NCBI RefSeq assembly: GCF_900312675.1
Contig: NZ_OMPC01000010.1
Coordinates: 3,228-51,138, forward strand
Direction: 5' to 3'
Length of the DNA stretch: 47,911 bases
Source of the DNA: Aliivibrio sp. EL58
Lineage (GTDB): Bacteria; Pseudomonadota; Gammaproteobacteria; Enterobacterales; Vibrionaceae
This document shows, in pieces, positions 35,843-44,694 of this stretch. Both the position numbers and the translations under genes were made by a program. The notes below the pieces were generated by a model. It ran no database searches and was not told the origin of the DNA. It saw only the letters and a program-made list of their open reading frames with translations. The stretch's first letter is position 1, and each line of letters opens with the position of its first letter.

Positions 35843-37072
35843 TTATTTCACACTAACAAACTCTGGATAAGCATCTATTCCACAATCGTGAACATCCATC
35901 CCTTCAAGCTCTTCATCTTCTGTTACTCGGATCCCCATGGTTGCTTTTAATATTGCCCAAACCACAAGACTTGCACCAAATACCCAAGCAAAGATAACGA
36001 CAGCTCCAAACAGTTGAGCGCCAAACGTTGCATCTGTATTATTTAGTGGAACTATCATCAAACCAAATAACCCACATACACCATGAACTGAAATAGCCCC
36101 CACTGGATCATCAATCTTAATTTTATCAAACCCAACAATACTAAAGACAACCAATGCACCAGCCACAGCACCGACACTCACGGCGGCCAATGGAGACGGG
36201 GATAAAGGATCCGCGGTAATCGCTACAAGCCCAGCTAATGCACCATTTAATACCATAGTTAAATCCGCTTTGCCCCACGTAGTTTTACACACGAATAACG
36301 CTGTGATGGCACCAGCTGCTGCTGCTGCATTGGTATTTAAAAAGATTTGGCCAACTGTAGTTGCATTCTCAAAGTCTGAAATCATTAATTGAGAACCGCC
36401 GTTAAATCCGAACCAGCCAAACCATAAGATAAAGGTACCTAATGTTGCCAGTGGCATATTAGAACCAGGAATTGGGTAAATTTGACCTTTCTTACCGTAC
36501 TTACCTTTACGAGCACCAAGTAATAGTACGCCAGCTAATGCGGCTGAAGCACCAGCCATATGAACAATACCAGAACCGGCAAAGTCACTAAATCCTGCTT
36601 CAGATAAGAAGCCGCCACCCCATGTCCAATACCCTTCCATTGGATAAATAAAGGCCGTTAAAATGGCAGAGAACACAAGAAAAGACCAAAGTTTCATACG
36701 TTCAGCCACGGCACCAGATACCACTGACATCGCTGTAGCAACAAAAACCACTTGGAAAAAGAAATCCGATTCTAATGAATGATCAGCCCCTTCTGATTGA
36801 GTACCAATTAAAGCACCAATAGAAGGCATGATCCCACCCGCTGTATTATCGACATACATGATGTTATAACCGACAACTAAATAAGTTGTACAAGCAATCG
36901 CATACAAACATAAGTTCTTAGTTAAAATTTCAGTGGTATTTTTTGAGCGAACTAAACCGGCCTCTAACATGGCAAAACCTGCTGCCATCCACATGACTAA
37001 AGCACCTGACATTAAAAAGAAAAAGGTATCTAAGGCATAACGAAGTTCTGATACTGTTGTTGAAAGTTCCAT
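35843..37072 (-). CDS. amtB: Ammonium transporter AmtB
   Basis: A 409-aa inner-membrane ammonium channel with eleven predicted membrane segments and an outside N-terminus. The family signature DFAGSGIVHMAGASAAL (about residues 155-171) contains the conserved Asp and the first pore His. A second His-containing GVCGLF segment is further on. The C-terminal tail (MGIRVTEDEELEGMDVHDCGIDAYPEF) is the region by which AmtB binds GlnK. It starts 17 bp after glnK and ends in a strong terminator. It is expected to be expressed under nitrogen limitation from the shared sigma-54 promoter. Confidence 0.95.
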   Translation of the reverse strand: MELSTTVSELRYALDTFFFLMSGALVMWMAAGFAMLEAGLVRSKNTTEILTKNLCLYAIACTTYLVVGYNIMYVDNTAGGIMPSIGALIGTQSEGADHSLESDFFFQVVFVATAMSVVSGAVAERMKLWSFLVFSAILTAFIYPMEGYWTWGGGFLSEAGFSDFAGSGIVHMAGASAALAGVLLLGARKGKYGKKGQIYPIPGSNMPLATLGTFILWFGWFGFNGGSQLMISDFENATTVGQIFLNTNAAAAAGAITALFVCKTTWGKADLTMVLNGALAGLVAITADPLSPSPLAAVSVGAVAGALVVFSIVGFDKIKIDDPVGAISVHGVCGLFGLMIVPLNNTDATFGAQLFGAVVIFAWVFGASLVVWAILKATMGIRVTEDEELEGMDVHDCGIDAYPEFVSVK

Positions 37073-37089
37073 AATATTGTCCTCTATCC

Positions 37090-37431
<342 letters not shown>

Positions 37432-37467
37432 TCAGTCCTTGAATTATTTGTAACTTATAATTAACAA

Positions 37468-37483
37468 TCCAATTCGTGTGCCA
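37468..37483 (-). promoter_or_regulatory. Sigma-54 promoter of glnK-amtB
   Basis: Minus strand TGGCACACGAATTGGA. The -24 half TGGCAC is perfect; the -12 half reads TTGGA against consensus TTGCA. The spacing is correct, and the predicted start is about 30 bp upstream of the glnK ATG. Confidence 0.8.
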
Positions 37484-37530
37484 ACTTTAAAAACATAAAA
37501 AATTCAATGCGTTAATTAATCTTCTTCAAA

Positions 37531-37568
37531 AAAACGAAAAAAGGCTGCACTAAATAAGTGCAGCCTTT
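37531..37568 (-). terminator. Intrinsic terminator after yacL
   Basis: Twelve-bp stem AAAGGCTGCACT/AGTGCAGCCTTT (37540-37551 and 37557-37568), 5-nt loop. On the minus strand it is followed by TTTCGTTTTTTT. Confidence 0.9.
37546..37562. promoter_or_regulatory. NtrC-type enhancer site, coincident with the yacL terminator stem
   Basis: TGCACTAAATAAGTGCA fits the NtrC dyad GCACYA-N3-TRGTGC at 11 of 12 fixed positions. Its centre is about 96 bp upstream of the predicted sigma-54 start of glnK-amtB, a usual enhancer distance. The same bases form the upper part of the yacL terminator hairpin. Confidence 0.55.
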
Positions 37569-37597
37569 CCCTAGTATTGAGCAATAAATGACTCAGA

Positions 37598-37966
37598 TCA
37601 GAAGCGTCGAATAAACGCCTCCCAACTTTGGAGCATGGTTTCAAAATCTTCTAATCCGCATACAGAAATACATTCATCGTCATACATATGAATATCTTCT
37701 TCAAATTCTTCTTCTGAATTTTCAAATAAAGCATTTTCTTGGACGATAACTTCTTGATCGGTCAGAATTAGAGTCATTACCTGACCTGAGCGTTTCCATT
37801 CGTCTTGAGTATTTTTTACTGCTGCTATTTGCTGATACAGCTCCGCCAATAGTTCGGTATCTTTTGCGACATCTTCTACCAACCAACGTCCCATGGCTTC
37901 ATGCCCCATAGAAAAGTTCGCATGATAAGTGCCATCGAGTGTATTTTTCTTAAATTCGTAATCCAT
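37598..37966 (-). CDS. yacL: YacL family protein (UPF0231), function unknown
   Basis: A 122-aa soluble acidic protein. The N-terminus MDYEFKKNTLDGTYHANFSMGHEAMGRWLVEDV is characteristic of UPF0231/YacL, and the C-terminal half is rich in Glu/Asp (SEEEFEEDIHMYDDE). No catalytic motif or membrane segment is seen. In E. coli yacL sits directly after acnB; here it is still downstream of acnB on the same strand but separated from it by three glycerate genes. The function is not known in any species to my knowledge. Confidence 0.9.
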   Translation of the reverse strand: MDYEFKKNTLDGTYHANFSMGHEAMGRWLVEDVAKDTELLAELYQQIAAVKNTQDEWKRSGQVMTLILTDQEVIVQENALFENSEEEFEEDIHMYDDECISVCGLEDFETMLQSWEAFIRRF

Positions 37967-38103
37967 CGGAAACCCTTACGATAATTGACGTTAGCTCACA
38001 CGTTTTTAACCAAAGACAATGCTGAGCTATTTTCCTCCAGTATAATCCTATCCCTAGTATTTTTATAGTTAAGCCCTTATTCCATGATGAAAGAGATCCA
38101 ACC

Positions 38104-39249
38104 ATGCAACTAACCACCGTGATCGCAAAGCAAATCGTTGAGCGCTCAATGAAAATCATCAAGCATTCTGTCAATGTGATGGATGAATATGGCGTCATTA
38201 TTGGATCTGGCGATCCATCTCGCCTTAATTGCCGTCATGAGGGGGCTATCTTAGCCATTAATGAAAATCGCATTGTCGAGATTGATCACGCAACCGCCCA
38301 GCAATTACGAGGGGTAAAAGCTGGGATCAACTTGCCTATTATTTTCCAAAATCACATCATTGGTGTGGTTGGTATTTCAGGCCACCCAATAGATATTCAA
38401 CAATACGGTGAATTAGTAAAAATGACCGCTGAGCTAATCATAGAGCAAGCGGCATTAATGACAGAGATACAGTGGTCGAAACGACATAAGGAAGAGTTGG
38501 TTTTACAGCTAATTCAACCTTCAGAGCTCAATACTCAACAGCTGTATTCAATTGCTGAACGCTTAGAGCTCGATCTTCATCAACCTCGGATCGCTACCAT
38601 CATTAAGGTTGATTCATTTAACGGAGAGAACCTGTCTCTTACTCACCTACAAAAGCTCGTTCATTTACTTGAATACCCTGAACGCGATAATTTGGTGGCG
38701 ATCAGTTCAGTGACATTAAATGAAGTTGTGGTGTTAAAACCAATAACACTGACGGGTACAGGGTGGAATCGATCTCACGAAGAAAAACGTATTCGCCAAC
38801 TTTTCCAACGAATATCCCATGATGAGAAATTCACGATAAAAATAGCACTTGGTGATTACTTTCCTGATTTAGAAGGTCTTGCACAATCTTATATGACGGC
38901 AAAGGCCACCATGAATACCGCAGACTCCAAAAGCCGTATTCTTTTTTACCAAGATAATATCTTGCCTGTTTTAATCGATGGCTTACGACCTGATGCATGG
39001 CGATCGGAACAATTAGCGCTTCCGATTCAAAAGCTGATGGCCAGTGATACAAAACATATTTTAATTAAAACACTACGTGCCTTTTTTAATCATAATTGTG
39101 ATTCAGCTCAAACCTGTAATGCGCTTCATATACATCGTAATACTCTCCGCTATCGACTAGACAAGATACAACAAGAAACCAACTTAAATATCAATAAGAT
39201 AAACGATCGTACTTATTTATATTTAGCAATACTATCAAGCAACAAGTAA
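38104..39249 (+). CDS. cdaR: CdaR/SdaR-type sugar-diacid regulator
   Basis: A 381-aa transcription regulator. The N-terminal sugar-diacid recognition domain (about residues 1-135) starts IAKQIVERSMKIIKHSVNVMDEYGVIIGSGDPSR, diagnostic for CdaR. A central GGDEF-like/CdaR middle domain is followed by a PucR-type C-terminal helix-turn-helix (about 325-378, CNALHIHRNTLRYRLDKIQ). In E. coli, CdaR activates glucarate, galactarate and glycerate genes. Here it lies directly upstream of a GntP-type permease and a glycerate kinase, so glycerate (or a precursor diacid) is the likely signal. It is divergent from yacL. No strong promoter was recognised. Confidence 0.88.
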   Translation: MQLTTVIAKQIVERSMKIIKHSVNVMDEYGVIIGSGDPSRLNCRHEGAILAINENRIVEIDHATAQQLRGVKAGINLPIIFQNHIIGVVGISGHPIDIQQYGELVKMTAELIIEQAALMTEIQWSKRHKEELVLQLIQPSELNTQQLYSIAERLELDLHQPRIATIIKVDSFNGENLSLTHLQKLVHLLEYPERDNLVAISSVTLNEVVVLKPITLTGTGWNRSHEEKRIRQLFQRISHDEKFTIKIALGDYFPDLEGLAQSYMTAKATMNTADSKSRILFYQDNILPVLIDGLRPDAWRSEQLALPIQKLMASDTKHILIKTLRAFFNHNCDSAQTCNALHIHRNTLRYRLDKIQQETNLNINKINDRTYLYLAILSSNK

Positions 39250-39257
39250 ATGTGAAT

Positions 39258-39273
39258 TTGTGCAGCGGCACAA
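39258..39273. promoter_or_regulatory. Candidate CdaR operator upstream of gntP
   Basis: Perfect 16-bp inverted repeat TTGTGC-AGCG-GCACAA, about 110 bp upstream of the gntP start, in the only long gap of the module. Assignment to CdaR is by position only. Confidence 0.4.
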
Positions 39274-39376
39274 TCAAAGCTACACCCCGGCGATAAAATT
39301 TGTTCATTCGTCTAAAGCTTATTTCTACTCTTAAAGATAGATTACTGGCATCTTAATTATTAAATGGAACATTAAT

Positions 39377-40642
39377 ATGATCGAAGTATCAACTTTAGGT
39401 GCACTCGCCGCCTTGACCGTTGCAATTACACTCATTTTGAAAAAAGTACCGCCGGCTTATGGCATGATCATTGGTGCTTTAATCGGTGGTATTGTTGGTG
39501 GCGTATCACTTACCGATACCGTGAACTTAATGATAGGTGGTGCACAAGGTATCGTTACTGCTGTGCTTCGTATTCTAGCTGCTGGTGTTCTTGCTGGTGT
39601 TCTAATCGAATCAGGCGCGGCAACCTCTATTGCAGAAACCATTGTAAAGAAAGTCGGTGAAACTCGTGCTTTATTTGCTTTAGCCGTCGCGACAATGATC
39701 TTAACCGCCGTTGGGGTTTTTGTGGATGTTGCTGTTATCACCGTAGCTCCTATTGCACTTGCCATTGCTCGTCGTGCTGACCTTTCAAAAATGGCGATTC
39801 TATTAGCTATGGTTGGTGGCGGTAAAGCGGGTAACGTTATGTCTCCGAATCCAAACGCCATTGCAGCTGCTGATGCCTTTAATGTTCCTTTAACTTCAGT
39901 AATGGCAGCAGGTGTGATCCCTGGCTTATTCGGCCTAGTCTTTGCCTATTTCATCGCTAAGAAATTAGTCAATAAAGGCAGTAAAGTTCAAGAGCACGAA
40001 GTCGTGGCAGTTGATCACTCTCGTTTACCAAGTTTCGTTACTTCAATCGTCGCTCCTCTTGTTGCTATTAGCCTTCTTGCGTTACGCCCTATCGCAGGGA
40101 TTAACGTTGACCCACTCATCGCACTTCCACTTGGTGGTTTATTAGGTGCTGTTGCTATGGGACGTTTTAGAGACACCAATCACTTTGCAGTATCAGGTCT
40201 TTCTCGTATGGCTCCAGTGGCGGTAATGCTACTTGGTACAGGTACTCTTGCAGGAATTATTGCGAACTCCGGACTTAAATCAGGCTTAATTGAAGTATTA
40301 ACCGCATCAGGTCTTCCTTCTTATTTATTAGCGCCTATTTCAGGTGCAATGATGTCACTCGCAACGGCATCAACGACCGCAGGTACAGCAGTTGCAGCCA
40401 GTGTCTTTAGTCATACTATTTTAGAGCTTGGTGTTCCCGCTCTTGCTGGTGCTGCAATGATCCACGCAGGTGCGACAGTATTAGATCACATGCCACACGG
40501 CAGCTTCTTTCATGCAACGGGTGGCGCAGTTCACATGGACATGAAAGAACGTTTAAAACTTATCCCATATGAATCAGCGGTTGGTCTTATGATCGCAACT
40601 GTTTCAACTCTCATCTTTGGTGTCTTCGGTTTATTTGTTTAA
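39377..40642 (+). CDS. GntP-family permease, probable glycerate (or related hydroxy-acid) uptake
   Basis: A 421-aa inner-membrane transporter of the gluconate:H+ symporter family with about twelve hydrophobic segments. It carries conserved family motifs such as PPAYGMIIGALIGG near the N-terminus, GGGKAGNVMSPNPNAIAAAD (about residues 147-166) and MIHAGATVLDHMPHGSFFHATGG near the C-terminus. The substrate is inferred from the neighbours: a CdaR regulator upstream and a glycerate kinase 12 bp downstream. Gluconate is less likely because no gluconate kinase or 6-phosphogluconate gene is nearby. Confidence 0.87.
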   Translation: MIEVSTLGALAALTVAITLILKKVPPAYGMIIGALIGGIVGGVSLTDTVNLMIGGAQGIVTAVLRILAAGVLAGVLIESGAATSIAETIVKKVGETRALFALAVATMILTAVGVFVDVAVITVAPIALAIARRADLSKMAILLAMVGGGKAGNVMSPNPNAIAAADAFNVPLTSVMAAGVIPGLFGLVFAYFIAKKLVNKGSKVQEHEVVAVDHSRLPSFVTSIVAPLVAISLLALRPIAGINVDPLIALPLGGLLGAVAMGRFRDTNHFAVSGLSRMAPVAVMLLGTGTLAGIIANSGLKSGLIEVLTASGLPSYLLAPISGAMMSLATASTTAGTAVAASVFSHTILELGVPALAGAAMIHAGATVLDHMPHGSFFHATGGAVHMDMKERLKLIPYESAVGLMIATVSTLIFGVFGLFV

Positions 40643-40654
40643 TAAGGCTTTATT

Positions 40655-41794
40655 ATGAAAATTGTTATTGCTCCTGATTCTTACAAAGAAAGTTTAACAG
40701 CGATGGAAGTCGCTACGGCAATTGAAGCTGGATTTAAACAGGTATTACCTAACGCTGAATATATTAAATTACCGATGGCCGATGGCGGTGAAGGGACAGT
40801 TCAATCTCTAATTGACGCTACTGGTGGGTCTATAATTGAACATACGGTTACCGCTCCTCTTGGTGAGAAAATAACTGGATTCTATGGATTACTTGGGGAT
40901 GGCCAAACCGCAATTATAGAAATGGCTGCGGCATCAGGCTTACACCTTGTTGAACCCAATTTCCGCAACCCTTTACACACTACAACCTATGGTACTGGCG
41001 AGTTAATTAAAGCGGCTCTCGATAAAGGTGTAAAACATATTATTGTCGGAATTGGTGGCAGTGCGACTAATGATGGCGGCATTGGCATGGCTCAAGCGCT
41101 TGGTATTAAGTTGCTGGATAAAGATGGTAATGATCTTGCTTTTGGTGGCGGTTCATTAGCACAGCTTGCAACGATCGATACTTCAAATAAAGATCCTCGT
41201 CTTGATGATATTACGCTTGAAGTCGCGTGCGATGTTGATAACCCATTATGTGGCCCCAAAGGTGCATCTTTCGTGTTTGGCCCACAGAAAGGGGCAACAC
41301 CTGAAATGGTCAAAACATTAGATTCAAACCTAAGCCATTACGCTGATGTGATGAAATCACAATTGAATAAAGACGTAAAAGATACAGAAGGCGCAGGTGC
41401 TGCAGGTGGTCTTGGTGCGGCGTTACTTGGTTTATTTGATGCGACGCTTCGACCTGGTATCGAAATTGTAATGGACGCGGTTAATTTAAGTAATGTGTTA
41501 TCTAAGGCAGATTTAGTGATTACAGGTGAAGGCCGAATTGATAGTCAAACCATCCATGGTAAAACGCCTATTGGTGTAGCAAGAACTGCGAAAAAGTTTG
41601 ATTTACCCGTTATTGGCATTGCTGGTTGTCTATCTGATGATTGCGCTGTTGTTCATGAATATGGCATTGATGCGGTATTTAGTGTCGTTCCTCGCTCTGT
41701 ATCTTTAGAAATAGCACTAAAAGAAGCCTCGATCAATGTTGAAAATACAGCAAGAAATGTCGCTGCAATTTATTCGATGCATATTAAAAAATAG
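40655..41794 (+). CDS. Glycerate kinase (GlxK/GarK family)
   Basis: A 379-aa cytosolic enzyme that phosphorylates D-glycerate, giving 2-phosphoglycerate in the GarK/GlxK type. The N-terminus MKIVIAPDSYKESLTAMEVA is diagnostic. The Gly-rich segments PMADGGEGTV (about residues 41-50) and GIGGSATNDGGIGMA (about 132-146), and TGEGRIDSQTIHGKTPIGVA (about 289-308), are the family's active-site regions. With the permease it makes a minimal route from external glycerate to lower glycolysis. It is followed by a terminator shared with the convergent acnB. Confidence 0.92.
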   Translation: MKIVIAPDSYKESLTAMEVATAIEAGFKQVLPNAEYIKLPMADGGEGTVQSLIDATGGSIIEHTVTAPLGEKITGFYGLLGDGQTAIIEMAAASGLHLVEPNFRNPLHTTTYGTGELIKAALDKGVKHIIVGIGGSATNDGGIGMAQALGIKLLDKDGNDLAFGGGSLAQLATIDTSNKDPRLDDITLEVACDVDNPLCGPKGASFVFGPQKGATPEMVKTLDSNLSHYADVMKSQLNKDVKDTEGAGAAGGLGAALLGLFDATLRPGIEIVMDAVNLSNVLSKADLVITGEGRIDSQTIHGKTPIGVARTAKKFDLPVIGIAGCLSDDCAVVHEYGIDAVFSVVPRSVSLEIALKEASINVENTARNVAAIYSMHIKK

Positions 41795-41840
41795 CGTATT
41801 TTTTTATTGAGTACGTTATTAATATAAAGTTATACGCAAT

Positions 41841-41869
41841 AAAAAAGCAGCCGATTTGGCTGCTTTTTT
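41841..41869. terminator. Bidirectional terminator between glycerate kinase gene and acnB
   Basis: Twelve-bp stem AAAAAAGCAGCC/GGCTGCTTTTTT with a 5-nt loop. The A-tract and T-tract flank the GC-rich core, so it works in both directions. Confidence 0.92.
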
Positions 41870-41885
41870 CATTTATAAACAAAGA

Positions 41886-44474
41886 TTAAGCGGGTTCTTG
41901 GAAAATAACTGTATCTGCTTTATCTGTATACTGACCCATTTTATGGAAGTTCAGGTAACGGTATGTATCAGCAGCTGTTGCATTTATCTTCTCTGCGTAC
42001 TCTAAGTACTCTTCTTTTGTTGGAATGCGGCCAAGAATCGCACCAACAGCAGAAAGCTCAGCAGAAGCCAGATAAACGTTCGCACCTGTACCCAAACGGT
42101 TCGGGAAGTTACGAGTAGAGGTAGACATTACTGTCGACTTGTCAGCAACACGGGCTTGGTTACCCATACATAGTGAACAGCCAGGAGTTTCGATACGTAC
42201 CCCAGCGCGACCGAAGATGCCGTAGTAGCCTTCTTCTGTCAGTTGGTCTTTATCCATCTTCGTTGGCGGAGCAACCCATAGACGAGTATTTAGTGAGCCG
42301 TTAAACTCCTCTAACATCTTACCTGCAGCACGGAAGTGACCAATGTTCGTCATACATGAACCGATAAACACTTCTTGAATCTCAGTGCCTTGAACATCAG
42401 ATAGAAGACGAGCATCATCTGGATCGTTTGGCGCACATAGGATTGGTTGGTCGATATCAGCAAGATCAATCTCGATAATATGAGCATATTCAGCATCTGA
42501 GTCAGCAGCTAACAACTCAGGGTTCGCTAACCACTCTTCCATTGCAATTATGCGACGTTCAATCGTACGAACATCACCGTAACCTTCGGCAATCATCCAT
42601 TTAAGCATGACGATATTCGAGTTTAAGTACTCAGAGATAGACTCTTGAGAAAGCTTCACTGTACAACCAGCTGCCGAACGTTCAGCCGATGCATCTGAAA
42701 GCTCAAATGCTTGCTCTACTGATAGGTGGTCAACACCTTCAATTTCTAGTACACGACCAGAGAATTCATTGATCTTACCGGCTTTTTCAACGGTCAGTAG
42801 GCCTTGCTTGATACCGTAAAGAGGAATTGCATGTACCAGGTCACGTAGCGTGATACCTGGTTGCATTTCACCTTTAAAGCGAACCAAGATTGATTCAGGC
42901 ATATCAAGAGGCATAACACCTGTTGCTGCAGCAAATGCTACTAAGCCAGAACCAGCAGGGAATGAAATACCTAGAGGGAAACGTGTATGTGAATCGCCAC
43001 CAGTACCTACAGTATCAGGCAATAACATGCGGTTTAGCCATGAGTGGATAACACCATCACCCGGACGCAGTGAAACACCCGCACGGTTCATGATGAAATC
43101 AGGTAGCGTATGGTGAGTGTTTACATCAACTGGTTTTGGGTATGCCGATGTGTGACAGAAAGACTGCATTACAAGATCAGCAGAGAAACCAAGACATGCT
43201 AGATCTTTAAGCTCATCACGAGTCATAGGACCGGTCGTATCTTGAGAACCTACCGTTGTCATTTTAGGTTCGCAGTACTGACCAGCACGCACACCTTCAA
43301 CGCCACACGCTTTACCAACCATCTTCTGAGCTAGCGTGTAGCCTTTATCAGATTCAGATGGATCGATTGGTTTAGCAAATAGATCCGTCTCAGCTAGGCC
43401 TAGAGCATCACGAGCACGGCCTGTTAAGCCACGACCAATAATCAGTGGAATACGACCACCAGCACGAACTTCATCTAAAAGTACTTTGCCCAACTCAAAA
43501 CTTGAGATCTCAGCACCGTCTTTACGAACAACACCTTCATAAGGGTAGATATCAATCACATCACCCATGTTCATATCTTGTACGTTCAACTCAATTGGTA
43601 GTGCACCTGAATCTTCCATAGTGTTGTAGAAGATTGGTGCAATTTTACCACCAAGACAAACACCGCCAGTACGCTTGTTTGGTACGAATGGGATATCTTC
43701 GCCCATGAACCAAAGCACTGAGTTTGTTGCCGATTTACGTGAAGAACCAGTACCAACAACATCACCAACGTAAGCCAGTGGAATGCCATCTTTCTGCATT
43801 TCTTCAATTTGATTGATTGGACCAACGCTACCTTGCTCATCAGGAGTGATACCATCACGCTCCATCTTCAGCATCGCTTTTGCGTGTACTGGAATATCAG
43901 GTCGTGACCACGCATCTGGCGCAGGAGATAAGTCATCGGTGTTGGTTTCACCAGTAACTTTAAATACTTTAACGGTGATCTTTTCTGCTACTTTGTTTTT
44001 CGCTGTAAACCATTCAGCATCAGCCCAAGATTGAAGTACTTGTTGTGCAAATACATTTCCAGCTTTCACTTTCTCTTCTACATCGTAGAACGCATCGAAC
44101 ATAAGTAGAGTATGAGACAGTGCTTTTACAGCGATAGGAGCAAGCTCTGTATCATCTAGTAGAGAAACTAGAGATTCAATGTTGTAACCACCTTGCATAG
44201 TACCAAGCAGTTCAGTCGCTTTTGCTTTGCTAACTAATGGGGACTCCACTTCACCCTTTGTAATTGCTGTTAAAAAACCAGCTTTAACATAAGCGGCTTC
44301 ATCAACACCAGGGGGAATGCGATTTTCTAGTAAATCAAGAATGACCTCTTCTTCACCTTGTGGCGGATTTTTTACTAGTTCAACTAATGCTGCTACCTGT
44401 TCAGCATTTAATGGTCTTGGGACCACACCTTCAGAAGCACGTTCTTCGACGTGTTTACGATAAGCTTCAAGCAC
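41886..44474 (-). CDS. acnB: Aconitate hydratase B
   Basis: An 862-aa cytosolic [4Fe-4S] enzyme of the TCA and methylcitrate cycles that interconverts citrate and isocitrate. The N-terminal HEAT-like domain (about residues 1-160) is specific to AcnB. The swivel domain precedes the Fe-S domains. Cluster cysteines are Cys766 and Cys769 in [11 protein letters not shown], plus the Cys in FIGSCMTN. The start is GTG, giving [13 protein letters not shown] as in other AcnB proteins, with GAGGA upstream. The order acnB then yacL of E. coli is kept on this strand but split by the glycerate module. Confidence 0.97.
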   Translation of the reverse strand: MLEAYRKHVEERASEGVVPRPLNAEQVAALVELVKNPPQGEEEVILDLLENRIPPGVDEAAYVKAGFLTAITKGEVESPLVSKAKATELLGTMQGGYNIESLVSLLDDTELAPIAVKALSHTLLMFDAFYDVEEKVKAGNVFAQQVLQSWADAEWFTAKNKVAEKITVKVFKVTGETNTDDLSPAPDAWSRPDIPVHAKAMLKMERDGITPDEQGSVGPINQIEEMQKDGIPLAYVGDVVGTGSSRKSATNSVLWFMGEDIPFVPNKRTGGVCLGGKIAPIFYNTMEDSGALPIELNVQDMNMGDVIDIYPYEGVVRKDGAEISSFELGKVLLDEVRAGGRIPLIIGRGLTGRARDALGLAETDLFAKPIDPSESDKGYTLAQKMVGKACGVEGVRAGQYCEPKMTTVGSQDTTGPMTRDELKDLACLGFSADLVMQSFCHTSAYPKPVDVNTHHTLPDFIMNRAGVSLRPGDGVIHSWLNRMLLPDTVGTGGDSHTRFPLGISFPAGSGLVAFAAATGVMPLDMPESILVRFKGEMQPGITLRDLVHAIPLYGIKQGLLTVEKAGKINEFSGRVLEIEGVDHLSVEQAFELSDASAERSAAGCTVKLSQESISEYLNSNIVMLKWMIAEGYGDVRTIERRIIAMEEWLANPELLAADSDAEYAHIIEIDLADIDQPILCAPNDPDDARLLSDVQGTEIQEVFIGSCMTNIGHFRAAGKMLEEFNGSLNTRLWVAPPTKMDKDQLTEEGYYGIFGRAGVRIETPGCSLCMGNQARVADKSTVMSTSTRNFPNRLGTGANVYLASAELSAVGAILGRIPTKEEYLEYAEKINATAADTYRYLNFHKMGQYTDKADTVIFQEPA

Positions 44475-44694
44475 GACTTAATTCCTCACTTTCTGGTCTA
44501 CTCTTAATGAGTAAACATCCTTGGAAACGATTCAGTTTATATCCATTAACTTTTTAATTCTGTTATAAATCTCAATAAAACAAGAGAATATGTATCGGTA
44601 TAGACTAAAATGTGGCCAGATGATATCAAATTTAACTTAAAATTAAAATCTCACCACATCAAACAACATACGACTTATAGCGCAATTTTAAACA

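Noticed and set aside
37950-38198. Minus-strand 82-aa frame overlapping the yacL and cdaR starts
   Set aside because: It is antisense to the conserved CdaR N-terminus and lacks a ribosome-binding site or recognisable features.
39457-39861. 134-aa minus-strand reading frame inside gntP
   Set aside because: A low-complexity Ala/Thr/Pro/Ile-rich shadow of the GntP membrane segments.
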